Source of the DNA: JAIBJP01 sp035639875
Lineage (GTDB): Bacteria > Actinomycetota > Thermoleophilia > Gaiellales > Gaiellaceae
NCBI GenBank assembly: GCA_035639875.1
Contig: DASQXE010000071.1
Coordinates: 1-38,458, forward strand
Direction: 5' to 3'
Length of the DNA: 38,458 bases
The notes under the pieces: model-generated
Told to the model about the DNA's origin: nothing
Database searches by the model: none
The model's input: the letters and a program-made list of their open reading frames with translations, nothing else
Translations under genes and position numbers: made by a program
Shown: one piece after another, positions 1-6,996 of the stretch
How the letters are laid out: the number at the start of each line of letters is the position of its first letter
How positions within the stretch are numbered: position 1 is the stretch's first letter

Positions 1-1
1 C

Positions 2-865
2 ATGCAGGAGATCTTGCTCGCGGCCTGGCAGGGACTCGGCCGCTTCGAGCGACGCGCCTCGCTCCGCACCTGGCTCTATCGGGTTGCCACCAACCGCTGC
101 CTGAACATGCTCCGAGCCGCAAGTCGCCGCCCCCGCCTGGAGAAGCCCCTCGACGCCGACCTCCCCGAGCCGACCCGCCTCAGCGAGGTCGCCTGGATTG
201 AGCCCTACCCGGACGTCCTCCTCGAAGGACTGACCGACAGCCCGCCCGGCCCCGAGGCGCGCTACGAAGCCCGGGAAGCGATCTCGCTCACCTTCGTGAC
301 CGCACTCCAGCTGCTGCCGCCGCGGCAGCGTGCGGTGCTCATCCTGCGCGACGTCCTCGGCTACCACGCCACCGAAGTCGCCGAGATGCTCGACTCCAGC
401 ACAGAGTCGGTGACGAGCGCGCTCAAGCGTGCCCGCGCGACCCTCGCGCGCAAGACCCCGGCGGGTGAGCGCGAGCAGCCCCCGCCCCCGAGCTCGCCAG
501 CCGAACAGGCGCTCGTCGAGCGGCTCACCCGAGCGTTCGAGGCGAGCGACGTCGACGCGATCATCGGCCTGCTCAGCGAGGACGTGCTCTTCGCCATGCC
601 GCCGCTCGAATACGTCGGACGCGAGCTCGCCACCCGCTTCCTGATCGCCGTCACCCTCCAGCAACGGCCGCGAAACCGCGTCGTCGCCACGCGGGCCAAC
701 GGCCAACCCGCCCTCGCACTCTATGTCCGCGACCCCGGCGGCCGCGTCTTCCACGCCATGGGACTACTGGTACTAACCCTCACCGGCGACCAGGTCTCCG
801 CGATCACCCGCTTCGATAACAGCGTGCTCCCCCGCTTCGGCTTGCCTCGAAAGCTGCCCGGCTGA
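2..865 (+). CDS. ECF-type RNA polymerase sigma factor with C-terminal SnoaL-like domain, 5' end cut by window
   Basis: Directs RNA polymerase to a specific promoter set; no target is visible here. The visible 287 residues start inside sigma region 2 (RTWLYRVATNRCLNML at about 22-37), continue with an EPYPD segment typical of the SigG/SigX5 (TIGR02960) family, and reach region 4 at about 85-145 (LLPPRQRAVLILRDVLGY, then a helix-turn-helix with SVTSALKRARATL). The C-terminal ~125 residues resemble a SnoaL/NTF2-like domain, a fused regulatory module in this family that replaces a separate anti-sigma factor. The in-frame ATG at base 2 is unlikely to be the true start, because the first half of region 2 is missing and should lie upstream of the window. 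No anti-sigma gene follows. The sigma family is clear; the subfamily is an inference. Confidence 0.88.
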   Translation: MQEILLAAWQGLGRFERRASLRTWLYRVATNRCLNMLRAASRRPRLEKPLDADLPEPTRLSEVAWIEPYPDVLLEGLTDSPPGPEARYEAREAISLTFVTALQLLPPRQRAVLILRDVLGYHATEVAEMLDSSTESVTSALKRARATLARKTPAGEREQPPPPSSPAEQALVERLTRAFEASDVDAIIGLLSEDVLFAMPPLEYVGRELATRFLIAVTLQQRPRNRVVATRANGQPALALYVRDPGGRVFHAMGLLVLTLTGDQVSAITRFDNSVLPRFGLPRKLPG

Positions 866-1022
866 ACTAGCGTTGCGCGGCTGATGCAGTGTCGTGCATC
901 TGCCGCCACGGGCATGGAGCGTTTATGGAGCAGAGCGGGCACAACCAGTGGCAACCGGCAGCTCAATATCAGAGCCGTCGATCGCCCGCGGTGTGCGCCA
1001 GGATCGCCGCAACCACCTGATC

Positions 1023-1430
1023 TCAGGGCGGCCGAGGCGGCAGCTCATGCCCAGGCCTCGAAGCGGCAGCAGGCGCGCCTCCGGTCGTGGAGACTCGAGT
1101 TTCTTCCGGCCAGGTCCAGGCGTAGTACACGACGGCCGCGAGTAGTGCGACCTCGATGGCGCTGCCGAGAATGTAGTAGCCCCACTCGCCGATTGCGCCG
1201 GCGATGATCGTGAGCGCATACACGATGCCCAGCGCGATGTTCGCGATCCGGCTGACGCGTGGTCGAAGGACAAGTGCGAGGAACACCATCAGGCTGGGAA
1301 TGACGACATAGACGGTCGTCCCCAGGAGGAACGACTGGTTAATGCTGAACCCGCTGACCTCGCCGGCCTCGAGCTCGGCGCGGAAGTCGCGGCGATAGAG
1401 GCTGAAGAGGTCGACGTACGCGAAGCGGGA
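1023..1430 (-). pseudogene. DUF6326-family membrane protein remnant, N-terminus lost
   Basis: From about base 1430 leftward the minus strand reads RFAYVDLFSLY, then a linker, SFLLGTTVYVVIPSLMVFL and two more hydrophobic segments ending in YYAWTWP near base 1080. This order, with FAYVD before helix 2 and AWTWP after the last helix, is that of DUF6326 small membrane proteins. The first transmembrane helix, roughly 30-35 residues, is missing. Its place is taken, out of frame, by the end of an alpha/beta hydrolase. An in-frame ATG at 1289 would give only 88 residues. No start codon with a ribosome site is seen before the FAYVD segment. I read it as a decayed fragment left by a deletion. Confidence 0.7.
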
Positions 1431-1941
1431 CGAACCGCTTGACGAAGTCGAGCGCGGTCTGCGCGACCTCCTGCCAGCCGTGGTCGATGGTCAGCGAGTG
1501 GCCGCGGTTGGGCATCTTCTTGATCTCCGTGACGCTCGGGTTGCGCTTCTGCCTCTTGTAGGAGGCGTTGGCGATCGCCCAAGGAACCGTGTGGTCCTTT
1601 TCCCCGTCGAGGATCAGCAGCGGACCCCGATCGGGGTTCTTCGTGTCGACCTTCGACTCCGTCCACGGGTTGAGGTTCGCGTTGCCCATCTGAACGAGAG
1701 CGATCCCAGACCCGGCGACATGGAACGTGTCGTAGAGCTCCTTCGCCTCCTTGTCATCCAGTGCGTTCGCCCAGCCGTACTTGAACTGGTCGAACGTGAG
1801 CGTGATCGCGCGCCCGCGCGTGCGCGGGTCGACCAGGAACGGGCCCACCCCTTTGAGCACCGAGAGCGGCAGCGGCAGGACGCCGCGGAAGACTGAGGCG
1901 CCGGCAAGGCCCAGCCACCACAGACGACCTGCGCAGGACGT
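1431..1941 (-). pseudogene. alpha/beta hydrolase C-terminal remnant
   Basis: The minus strand from an in-frame stop at 1942-1944 reads a typical C-terminal half of an actinobacterial alpha/beta hydrolase. It has a cap segment (ITLTFDQFKYGWANAL), NPWTESKV, then GPLLILDGEKDHTVP with the acid-loop Asp, and the RGHSLTID segment with the catalytic His. It ends at LDFVKRFV near base 1430. The N-terminal half, with the nucleophile elbow GxSxG and oxyanion strand, is absent because terminator and tRNA sequence stand where it should be. The reading frame runs on as nonsense to a stop at 1339 across the DUF6326 remnant. A gene cannot start sensibly here, so this is a truncated pseudogene rather than a small enzyme. 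Confidence 0.75.
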
Positions 1942-2021
1942 TCATTTCGCACCTCATCCTCGGTCTTGGCCTCGACGCAATAAGGGTCGCGAAAATCGCA
2001 GGACACGCACAATCGAAAAAC

Positions 2022-2045
2022 GAAAAAGCCCGCGTCCCCGCGGGC
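2022..2045 (-). terminator. Rho-independent terminator downstream of tRNA-Val
   Basis: On the minus strand, a perfect 7-bp GC stem (GCCCGCG/CGCGGGC, plus-strand bases 2028-2034 and 2039-2045) with a 4-base loop is followed at once by TTTTT (complement of 2023-2027) and a further T-rich stretch. It lies 10 bases beyond the tRNA 3' end and is the clearest intrinsic terminator in the window. Confidence 0.9.
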
Positions 2046-2055
2046 CTTTGTCAGA

Positions 2056-2128
2056 TGGGCGGTACTGGGCTCGAACCAGTGACCCCCAGCTTGTCGAGCT
2101 GGTGCTCTCCCAACTGAGCTAACCGCCC
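2056..2128 (-). tRNA. tRNA-Val (anticodon GAC)
   Basis: The 73-base minus-strand sequence folds as a complete cloverleaf. It has a 7-bp acceptor stem (GGGCGGT/ACCGCCC), a D-arm with GCTC/GAGC, an anticodon stem CCAGC/GCTGG around the 7-base loop TCGACAA, a 5-base variable region, a T-arm ACTGG/CCAGT with loop TTCGAGC, and discriminator A73. The anticodon GAC is the complement of 2093-2095. The 3' CCA is not encoded. Position 33 reads C rather than the near-universal U, although the rest of the fold is standard. A TACACT box (complement of 2140-2145) lies 11 bases upstream and a strong terminator lies downstream, so the gene is probably a single transcription unit. Confidence 0.93.
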
Positions 2129-2157
2129 CTGCGGCGGTCAGTGTAGCCGAGCGTAGA

Positions 2158-2382
2158 TCAACTTTCGGGGCTCGGGAGTAGGGCGCGAGCATCGTCGAGA
2201 TCCTCGGCGTGCACGAGGATCTCGCGCGGACCGGCCGCTGTGAAGTCCTCGATCGGTGACTCGATCGCCTCGGTGTCGCGGTACGCGCATTCGATGCCCG
2301 CTGCGCGAAGTAGGCCACAGAACATCTCCGCCTCCGACTCGCTCGACACAACGGTCAGGACAACCGCCTGGTCAGGGTCCAT
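2158..2382 (-). CDS. DUF2007-domain putative signal-transducing protein
   Basis: A 74-residue cytoplasmic protein matching the DUF2007 pattern: a hydrophobic first strand (VVLTVVSSESEAEM), a helix ending LLRAAGIECAYRDTE, and a C-terminal strand-helix EILVHAEDLDDARALL. The fold resembles PII/ACT-type small domains and the family is called putative signal-transducing, but no function is established. The ATG at 2382 has no Shine-Dalgarno site. A TAGCCT -10 element (complement of 2389-2394) sits 6 bases upstream, suggesting a leaderless mRNA, and it overlaps the stop codon of the LytM gene. The tRNA lies 29 bases downstream. Confidence 0.85.
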   Translation of the reverse strand: MDPDQAVVLTVVSSESEAEMFCGLLRAAGIECAYRDTEAIESPIEDFTAAGPREILVHAEDLDDARALLPSPES

Positions 2383-2391
2383 GCCGGGAGG

Positions 2392-2886
2392 CTAGCGAAG
2401 CCGAACGCGATTCCCCAAGAAGCGAAGGGGGTTCGTGAGCTTCCCGTCCACCCACACCTGGAAGTGCAGATGGACGCCGGTGCAGGAGCCCGTGCAGCCC
2501 GCGCGGCCGATCAGCTGCCCCTCGGCGACGCGCTCGCCGCGCTTCACGAACGCCCGGGCAAGGTGCGCGTACATCGTCACGATCCCATTCGCGTGCCGGA
2601 TCTTGATCACGAGGCCGTAGCCCTCGAAGTTCCGCAGCCAGCCGACGGCGATGACGCGGCCCGAGAGCGCCGAGTACACCTTCGTATGCGCCCAGCCCTC
2701 GATGTCGATGCCCTCGTGCATCCGACCCCAGCGCATGCCGAAGGGCGAGCCGAGGTTCCCGTTCAGCGGAACGAAGAAGAGGTGCCGATCTGGGATCCTG
2801 GCTGGTCGCTCTGTATAGCGGGCCCCGGCCGCCGGAGCGAAAAGCGCCGCGAGCACGAAGCCCGCGAGCGCGGTCCGGGCGAACAC
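2392..2886 (-). CDS. Secreted M23 (LytM) family peptidase
   Basis: A putative zinc metallopeptidase that cuts peptidoglycan cross-bridges, or a regulator of such enzymes, acting outside the membrane. The 164 residues open with a signal peptide (hydrophobic 5-20, AAGA cleavage region). The M23 domain follows, with GSPFGMRWGRMHEGIDI holding the first zinc ligands (HxxxD), then MYAH and HLHF with the catalytic and third-ligand histidines; all metal ligands are present. It lacks SH3 or LysM targeting domains and is short for the family. The GTG start at 2886 is chosen because it begins the signal peptide and lies 8 bases after a TAAAAT -10 element. It is downstream of pcrA by 28 bp and may also be cotranscribed with it. 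Confidence 0.88.
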   Translation of the reverse strand: MFARTALAGFVLAALFAPAAGARYTERPARIPDRHLFFVPLNGNLGSPFGMRWGRMHEGIDIEGWAHTKVYSALSGRVIAVGWLRNFEGYGLVIKIRHANGIVTMYAHLARAFVKRGERVAEGQLIGRAGCTGSCTGVHLHFQVWVDGKLTNPLRFLGNRVRLR

Positions 2887-2894
2887 TGGGCCGG

Positions 2895-2900
2895 ATTTTA
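2895..2900 (-). promoter_or_regulatory. Predicted leaderless -10 element (TAAAAT) for the LytM gene
   Basis: TAAAAT on the minus strand ends 8 bases before the GTG at 2886, in the 28-bp gap after pcrA. No Shine-Dalgarno sequence intervenes. A start site 6-7 bases after the -10 would place the mRNA 5' end at or next to the start codon. Confidence 0.45.
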
Positions 2901-2914
2901 CAGGTAAATCGCAG

Positions 2915-5062
2915 TCACACCTTCTCGAGCGGCGCGTAATCCAGCATCAGGCGCCGCTCGACGCCGTCCTCGGCGAAGCGCACGGTCACTGTTCCGTCCG
3001 GGTCGATCCGCGTCACGACGCCCTCGCCGAGCGTCGAATGGCGGACGGAATCGCCGGTCGAGAGATCCGGCACGTCGCGCCGTACGGCAACGGTCGGAGC
3101 GCCATACCCGGACCAGGAGGCGGGACGGAGTCGCTCGCGCTCGATCTCCTCCTGCGGCAGCTCATCGAGAAACCGGCTGGGCAGGTTGAACCCCCGCGAG
3201 CCCCAGAGGGAGCGGGCGGACGCGTGCGTGAGCGTGAGCCGTTCCTTCGCGCGCGTGAGCCCAACGTACGCCAGGCGGCGCTCCTCCTCGAGACCCTGCT
3301 CCTCGAGCGAGCGCGCGTGCGGGAAGACGCCCTCCTCCATCCCGATGAGGAAGACGGCCCGGAACTCGAGTCCCTTGGCGTTGTGGAGAGTCATGAGCGT
3401 GACGAGGCTTCGCTCGGGCGAGATTTCGTCCTGATCCGAATAGAGCGAGATTTGCTGGAGGAACTCGGACAAGGTCGGCGTTTCCGCCTGTTCCTGGTAC
3501 TCCCGTGCGACTCCGACGAGCTCGAGTAGGTTCTCGACGCGGCCCTGGGCCTCGACCGTGCGCTCGGCCTCCAGCGCCTCGAGGTAGCCGCTCTTGTCGA
3601 GGACGCGCTCGAGCAACTCGGGTACGGGAAGCTCGAGGGCTCCGGCCATGAGCGACTCCAGCAGCGTCCGGAACCGTTCCACGGCCTTGAGCGGCGCAGC
3701 CCCGACGCCCGCCTCGTCGGCGCGCCCGAGCGCTTCCCAGAGCGAGATGCCCTGCGCGTCGGCGAAGCTGCGTAGCCTCGCGAGGGAGGCGTCGCCGATC
3801 CCGCGCCGCGGCTTGTTGGCGATGCGGGTCAGCGAGACGGCGTCGTAGGCGTTGTCGATCACCTGTAGATAGGCGATCGCGTCCTTGATCTCGGCCCGCT
3901 CGTAGAAGCGCGGCCCGCCGATCACCTGATAGGGGATCTCCTGGCGGACGAGCACGTCCTCGAGAACGCGCGACTGCGCGTTCGTCCTGTAGAAGACCGC
4001 GATCTCGGCACCCGTGAAGCCCTCGTCGATGAGCGTCGCGACCTCGGCGGCGACGAACCGCGCCTCGGCGTGCTCGTCCTCGACCTCGACGACGCGCACC
4101 GGGTCGCCCTCCCCCAGCTCGCTCCAGAGATTCTTCGGCTTGCGCTCGCGGTTGTTGGCGATGACCGCGTTGGCCGAGCGCAGGATCGAGTTCGTCGAGC
4201 GGTAGTTCTGCTCGAGGGCGATGAGGCGGGCACCGCCGAAGTCGCGCTCGAACTCGAGGATGTTGCGGATGTCGGCGCCGCGGAAGGCGTAAATTGACTG
4301 ATCCGGATCGCCGACGGCGAACACGTTGCCGTGTTCACCGGCGAGGAGCTGCAAGAGCCGATACTGGGCGTGGTTCGTGTCCTGATACTCGTCCACGAGG
4401 ACGTACCGGAACGCCTTGCGCCAGCGCGTGAGCGCCTCGGGAAAGCGCTCGAGGCCATCGACGGTGAGCATGAGGAGGTCGTCGAAGTCAACGGCATTCG
4501 AAGTGAAGAGTCGGCGCTGGTAGAGGCCATATGCATCCGCCACGGTCTGGTCGTAGAACGACGCCACGCGGGAGCGATAGTCGTCCGGACCGACGAGCTG
4601 GTTCTTTGCCATCGAGATCTGCGCGTGGATTCCGCGTGGGACGAACCGCTTCGGATCGCGCTCGAGCTCCTCGAGGCACTGCTTGACGAGCCGCACCTGG
4701 TCGGCTTGGTCGTAGATGGTGAAGTTGGAGCGGTACCCGAGCCGCGGCGCCTCACGGCGGAGGATGCGCCCGCAGGCGGCATGGAAGGTCATCACCCACA
4801 TGCGCGGCGCGATGTCGCCGAGTAGCCCTTCCAGCCGCTCCTTCATCTCGCCGGCCGCCTTGTTCGTGAACGTGATGGCAAGGATCTCCTGGTGCTTCAC
4901 GCCACACGCGACGACGAGATGCGCGATGCGGTGCGTGAGCACGCGCGTCTTCCCCGAGCCGGCACCGGCGACCACGAGCACCGGTCCCTCGGTGGTGAGG
5001 ACCGCCTCGCGCTGAGCGGGATTCAGGTCCGCTAGGTACTTCTCGGGCGACGCAACGGCCAT
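2915..5062 (-). CDS. pcrA: ATP-dependent 3'-5' DNA helicase, UvrD/PcrA type
   Basis: Superfamily 1A helicase that unwinds DNA in nucleotide-excision repair, replication restart and removal of RecA filaments. In its 715 residues are the Q motif (LNPAQREAV, 13-21), Walker A (AGAGSGKT, 32-39), motif II (VDEYQDTN, 223-230), motif III (GDPDQSIYAFRG, from 251) and the later motifs FYRTNAQSR, TLHNAKGLEF and VGLTRAKERL. The C-terminal ~50 residues form the Tudor-like RNA-polymerase-binding tail seen in PcrA (GDSVRHSTLGEGVV). Length is normal. The ATG at 5062 overlaps the end of the cinA-type gene by 31 bp, so the two are translationally linked. No LexA box is seen before the operon. Confidence 0.97.
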   Translation of the reverse strand: MAVASPEKYLADLNPAQREAVLTTEGPVLVVAGAGSGKTRVLTHRIAHLVVACGVKHQEILAITFTNKAAGEMKERLEGLLGDIAPRMWVMTFHAACGRILRREAPRLGYRSNFTIYDQADQVRLVKQCLEELERDPKRFVPRGIHAQISMAKNQLVGPDDYRSRVASFYDQTVADAYGLYQRRLFTSNAVDFDDLLMLTVDGLERFPEALTRWRKAFRYVLVDEYQDTNHAQYRLLQLLAGEHGNVFAVGDPDQSIYAFRGADIRNILEFERDFGGARLIALEQNYRSTNSILRSANAVIANNRERKPKNLWSELGEGDPVRVVEVEDEHAEARFVAAEVATLIDEGFTGAEIAVFYRTNAQSRVLEDVLVRQEIPYQVIGGPRFYERAEIKDAIAYLQVIDNAYDAVSLTRIANKPRRGIGDASLARLRSFADAQGISLWEALGRADEAGVGAAPLKAVERFRTLLESLMAGALELPVPELLERVLDKSGYLEALEAERTVEAQGRVENLLELVGVAREYQEQAETPTLSEFLQQISLYSDQDEISPERSLVTLMTLHNAKGLEFRAVFLIGMEEGVFPHARSLEEQGLEEERRLAYVGLTRAKERLTLTHASARSLWGSRGFNLPSRFLDELPQEEIERERLRPASWSGYGAPTVAVRRDVPDLSTGDSVRHSTLGEGVVTRIDPDGTVTVRFAEDGVERRLMLDYAPLEKV

Positions 5063-5766
5063 CGGCTCAGACTAGCCTCGATCCACGCAGAGGCCCGAGC
5101 GAGCTCGTAGGTGTCGCTCGATTTCAGCACGATCTCTACTTCCGGACCGTCCTCGAGGAAACGTGGATAGCTACCCACGGTGACTCCTGGATGGAGCTTC
5201 GTCGCTTCTTCGAGGATTCCGACGATCTGTCCCTCGCCCGTGCGGTAGCTCCGGCGCCAGGTCGCAATGGCGGGCCCACGGAAGCGCTCCGCCACCGACT
5301 CGAACATAGCCTCCATCTCGCGCGGGAGCCCGGGGAAGACGAGCACGTTCTCGAGGACGAAGCCGGGGGCTCCTCCGAGCGGGTTCTCGAGCGGCTCGGC
5401 CCCGCGCGGAAGGCAGGCCCAGCGGGCGGCGTAATCGCCCAGCCCTCGTCCCTCGAACCTGGTGCGCAGGGCCTGCGCGACCGCAGGAATCTCGACGCAG
5501 TCGACCCCGAACGCCTCGGCAACCGCTTCGCGGGTGATGTCGTCGGGCGTCCCTCCAAGGCCGCCGGTCACGAAAACCACGTCCGCGCGCGGAGCCTCGG
5601 CCCGGAGCAGCGCCGCGATCTCGTCGACGTCATCCCGAACGGCCGCGATCAGCTTCACCTCGACGCCGAGGGCAGCGAGTCTGCGCGCCAGCCACGACGC
5701 ATTCGTGTTCTCGACGTCTCCCGAGACGATCTCGTTGCCGACCGTGAGCACGACCGCGGTGCGCAC
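5032..5766 (-). CDS. CinA N-terminal-type molybdopterin-binding domain protein
   Basis: A 244-residue cytoplasmic protein of the COG1058 group, the N-terminal half of CinA. It has the MoaB/MogA-like fold with GNEIVSGDVENTN at 10-22 and VTGGLGGTPDDITREA near 68-83. In full-length CinA proteins this part carries ADP-ribose pyrophosphatase activity and is followed by an NMN-deamidase domain. Here the second domain is absent, so the enzyme would act only in the pyridine-nucleotide hydrolase role, if at all. The start is GTG at 5766, just 8 bases after a TATAAC -10 box. It overlaps pcrA downstream and is divergent from the histidine kinase. Confidence 0.88.
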   Translation of the reverse strand: MRTAVVLTVGNEIVSGDVENTNASWLARRLAALGVEVKLIAAVRDDVDEIAALLRAEAPRADVVFVTGGLGGTPDDITREAVAEAFGVDCVEIPAVAQALRTRFEGRGLGDYAARWACLPRGAEPLENPLGGAPGFVLENVLVFPGLPREMEAMFESVAERFRGPAIATWRRSYRTGEGQIVGILEEATKLHPGVTVGSYPRFLEDGPEVEIVLKSSDTYELARASAWIEASLSRWPLRRPRST

Positions 5767-5796
5767 CGCTGATGGTTATAACCTAGGCGCACTAAC
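5767..5796. promoter_or_regulatory. Palindromic bidirectional promoter between cinA-type gene and histidine kinase gene
   Basis: The whole 30-bp divergent gap contains the perfect palindrome GGTTATAACC (5774-5783). It reads TATAAC, a 5/6 match to the -10 consensus, on both strands. Leftward the box ends 8 bases from the GTG at 5766; rightward it ends 14 bases from the ATG at 5797. Neither gene has a Shine-Dalgarno site, so both mRNAs should have little or no leader. Confidence 0.6.
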
Positions 5797-6990
5797 ATGG
5801 CCGCTCGGCAAGGGGGGATCTCTGACTACGAGCGCCTGCGACGGCTCCAGGCCGTCACGGATGCGGCGCTGAGGACCCTTACGGTCGAACAGCTCTTCGA
5901 CGTGTTGCTCGAGCGAATTCGGGACGCGCTCGAGGCCGATACGTGCGCCATCCTCCTGCTCGACGAGGATCGAAACGAGCTCGTCGCCCGCGCCGCCAAG
6001 GGGCTCGAGGAGGAAGTCGAGCGCGGTGTCAGGATCCCGGTGGGAAAGGGATTCGCAGGCCGCGTGGCGGCAGAACGGCGCCCCGTGATCCTCCCGGAGG
6101 TCAACCACGCTAACGTGCTCAACCCGATCCTGCGGGAGAAAGGCGTCAGGTCGCTGCTCGGCGCTCCGCTCCTCGCGCGCGGCCGGGTGCTCGGCATCGT
6201 GCACGTGGGCACACTCGCGCCCCGGGAGTTTACGGAAGAGGACGTCGCGCTCCTCGAGCTGGTGGCCGAGCGGGCCGCACTAGGCCTCGAGCGTGCTCTG
6301 CTGCACGACGAGCTGCTGAGGCTCGACGGGATCAAACACGACTTCATCGTCACCGCGGCACATGAGCTGCGCGCTCCCGCCGCCGTCATCTACGGCGTAG
6401 CGACGACGCTCGCCAACCGCAGGCAGTCGCTGGACGAGGAGACGCTCGGCGAGCTCCTCGACGCCTTCCACGAGGCCGCGCTTCGGCTCGCCCAGCTAAC
6501 GGAGGATCTCCTCGACCTCTCACGGCTCGAAGAGCTCGGCGAGGGCCCCACTCTCGAGCCGTTGCAAATCCGGGAGCTCCTCGCCGGGCTGTCGCACACC
6601 CTGTCCCCGAACGCCGAGCAAGACATCGAGATCCAAGTGCCCGAGGACATGGTGGTCCTCTCCGACCGCGGCTCGCTCGATCGCATCGTCGGGAACCTCG
6701 TGCGGAACGCTCTCGTCCACGGCGCGCCCCCGGTCAGCATCAGCGCGGTCACCGGAGCGGGCGAGGCGCGCATTCGCGTCGAGGACCGTGGCCCTGGAAT
6801 CTCGCCGGCGTTCCTCAGCCGCCTCTTCGACCCGTTCGCGCGTCCCACCGAATCCGAAGGGACGCCCGGCGCCGGGCTGGGACTCGCCATCGCCCGCTCG
6901 TATGCCCGCCGGCTGGGTGGCGATCTCGCGTACGAGCCGGTGCACCCCAAAGGCGCGCGCTTCACACTCGTTCTGCCGCAGCCGTCGTGA
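5797..6990 (+). CDS. GAF-domain sensor histidine kinase
   Basis: A cytoplasmic two-component sensor of 397 residues without transmembrane segments. A GAF domain occupies about 12-165. A coiled linker leads to the HisKA phosphoacceptor helix with His189 (HELRAP), and the HATPase domain has the N box (NLVRNALVHG, 300-309), G1 box (DRGPGIS, 330-336) and G2 box (GAGLGLAI, 358-365). The usual HELRTPL is altered to HELRAPAAV, but the His and following Glu are kept. No response regulator is adjacent, so it is an orphan kinase with an unknown partner and an unknown GAF ligand. Its gene converges on the MmgE/PrpD gene, ending 6 bp from it. Confidence 0.92.
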   Translation: MAARQGGISDYERLRRLQAVTDAALRTLTVEQLFDVLLERIRDALEADTCAILLLDEDRNELVARAAKGLEEEVERGVRIPVGKGFAGRVAAERRPVILPEVNHANVLNPILREKGVRSLLGAPLLARGRVLGIVHVGTLAPREFTEEDVALLELVAERAALGLERALLHDELLRLDGIKHDFIVTAAHELRAPAAVIYGVATTLANRRQSLDEETLGELLDAFHEAALRLAQLTEDLLDLSRLEELGEGPTLEPLQIRELLAGLSHTLSPNAEQDIEIQVPEDMVVLSDRGSLDRIVGNLVRNALVHGAPPVSISAVTGAGEARIRVEDRGPGISPAFLSRLFDPFARPTESEGTPGAGLGLAIARSYARRLGGDLAYEPVHPKGARFTLVLPQPS

Positions 6991-6996
6991 GAGCCG

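Noticed and set aside
866..1022. Searched for a gene or RNA in the 157-base gap after the first sigma gene
   Set aside because: Only short frames without family resemblance and no convincing stem or terminator were seen.
1942..2055. Possible attachment site for an integrated element at the tRNA-Val 3' end
   Set aside because: No repeat of the tRNA 3' end was noticed elsewhere in the window and no integrase or phage gene is present.
4319..4336. Inverted repeat GAACACG-TTGC-CGTGTTC, SOS-box-like
   Set aside because: Lies inside pcrA coding sequence and has the wrong arm spacing for LexA; likely chance.
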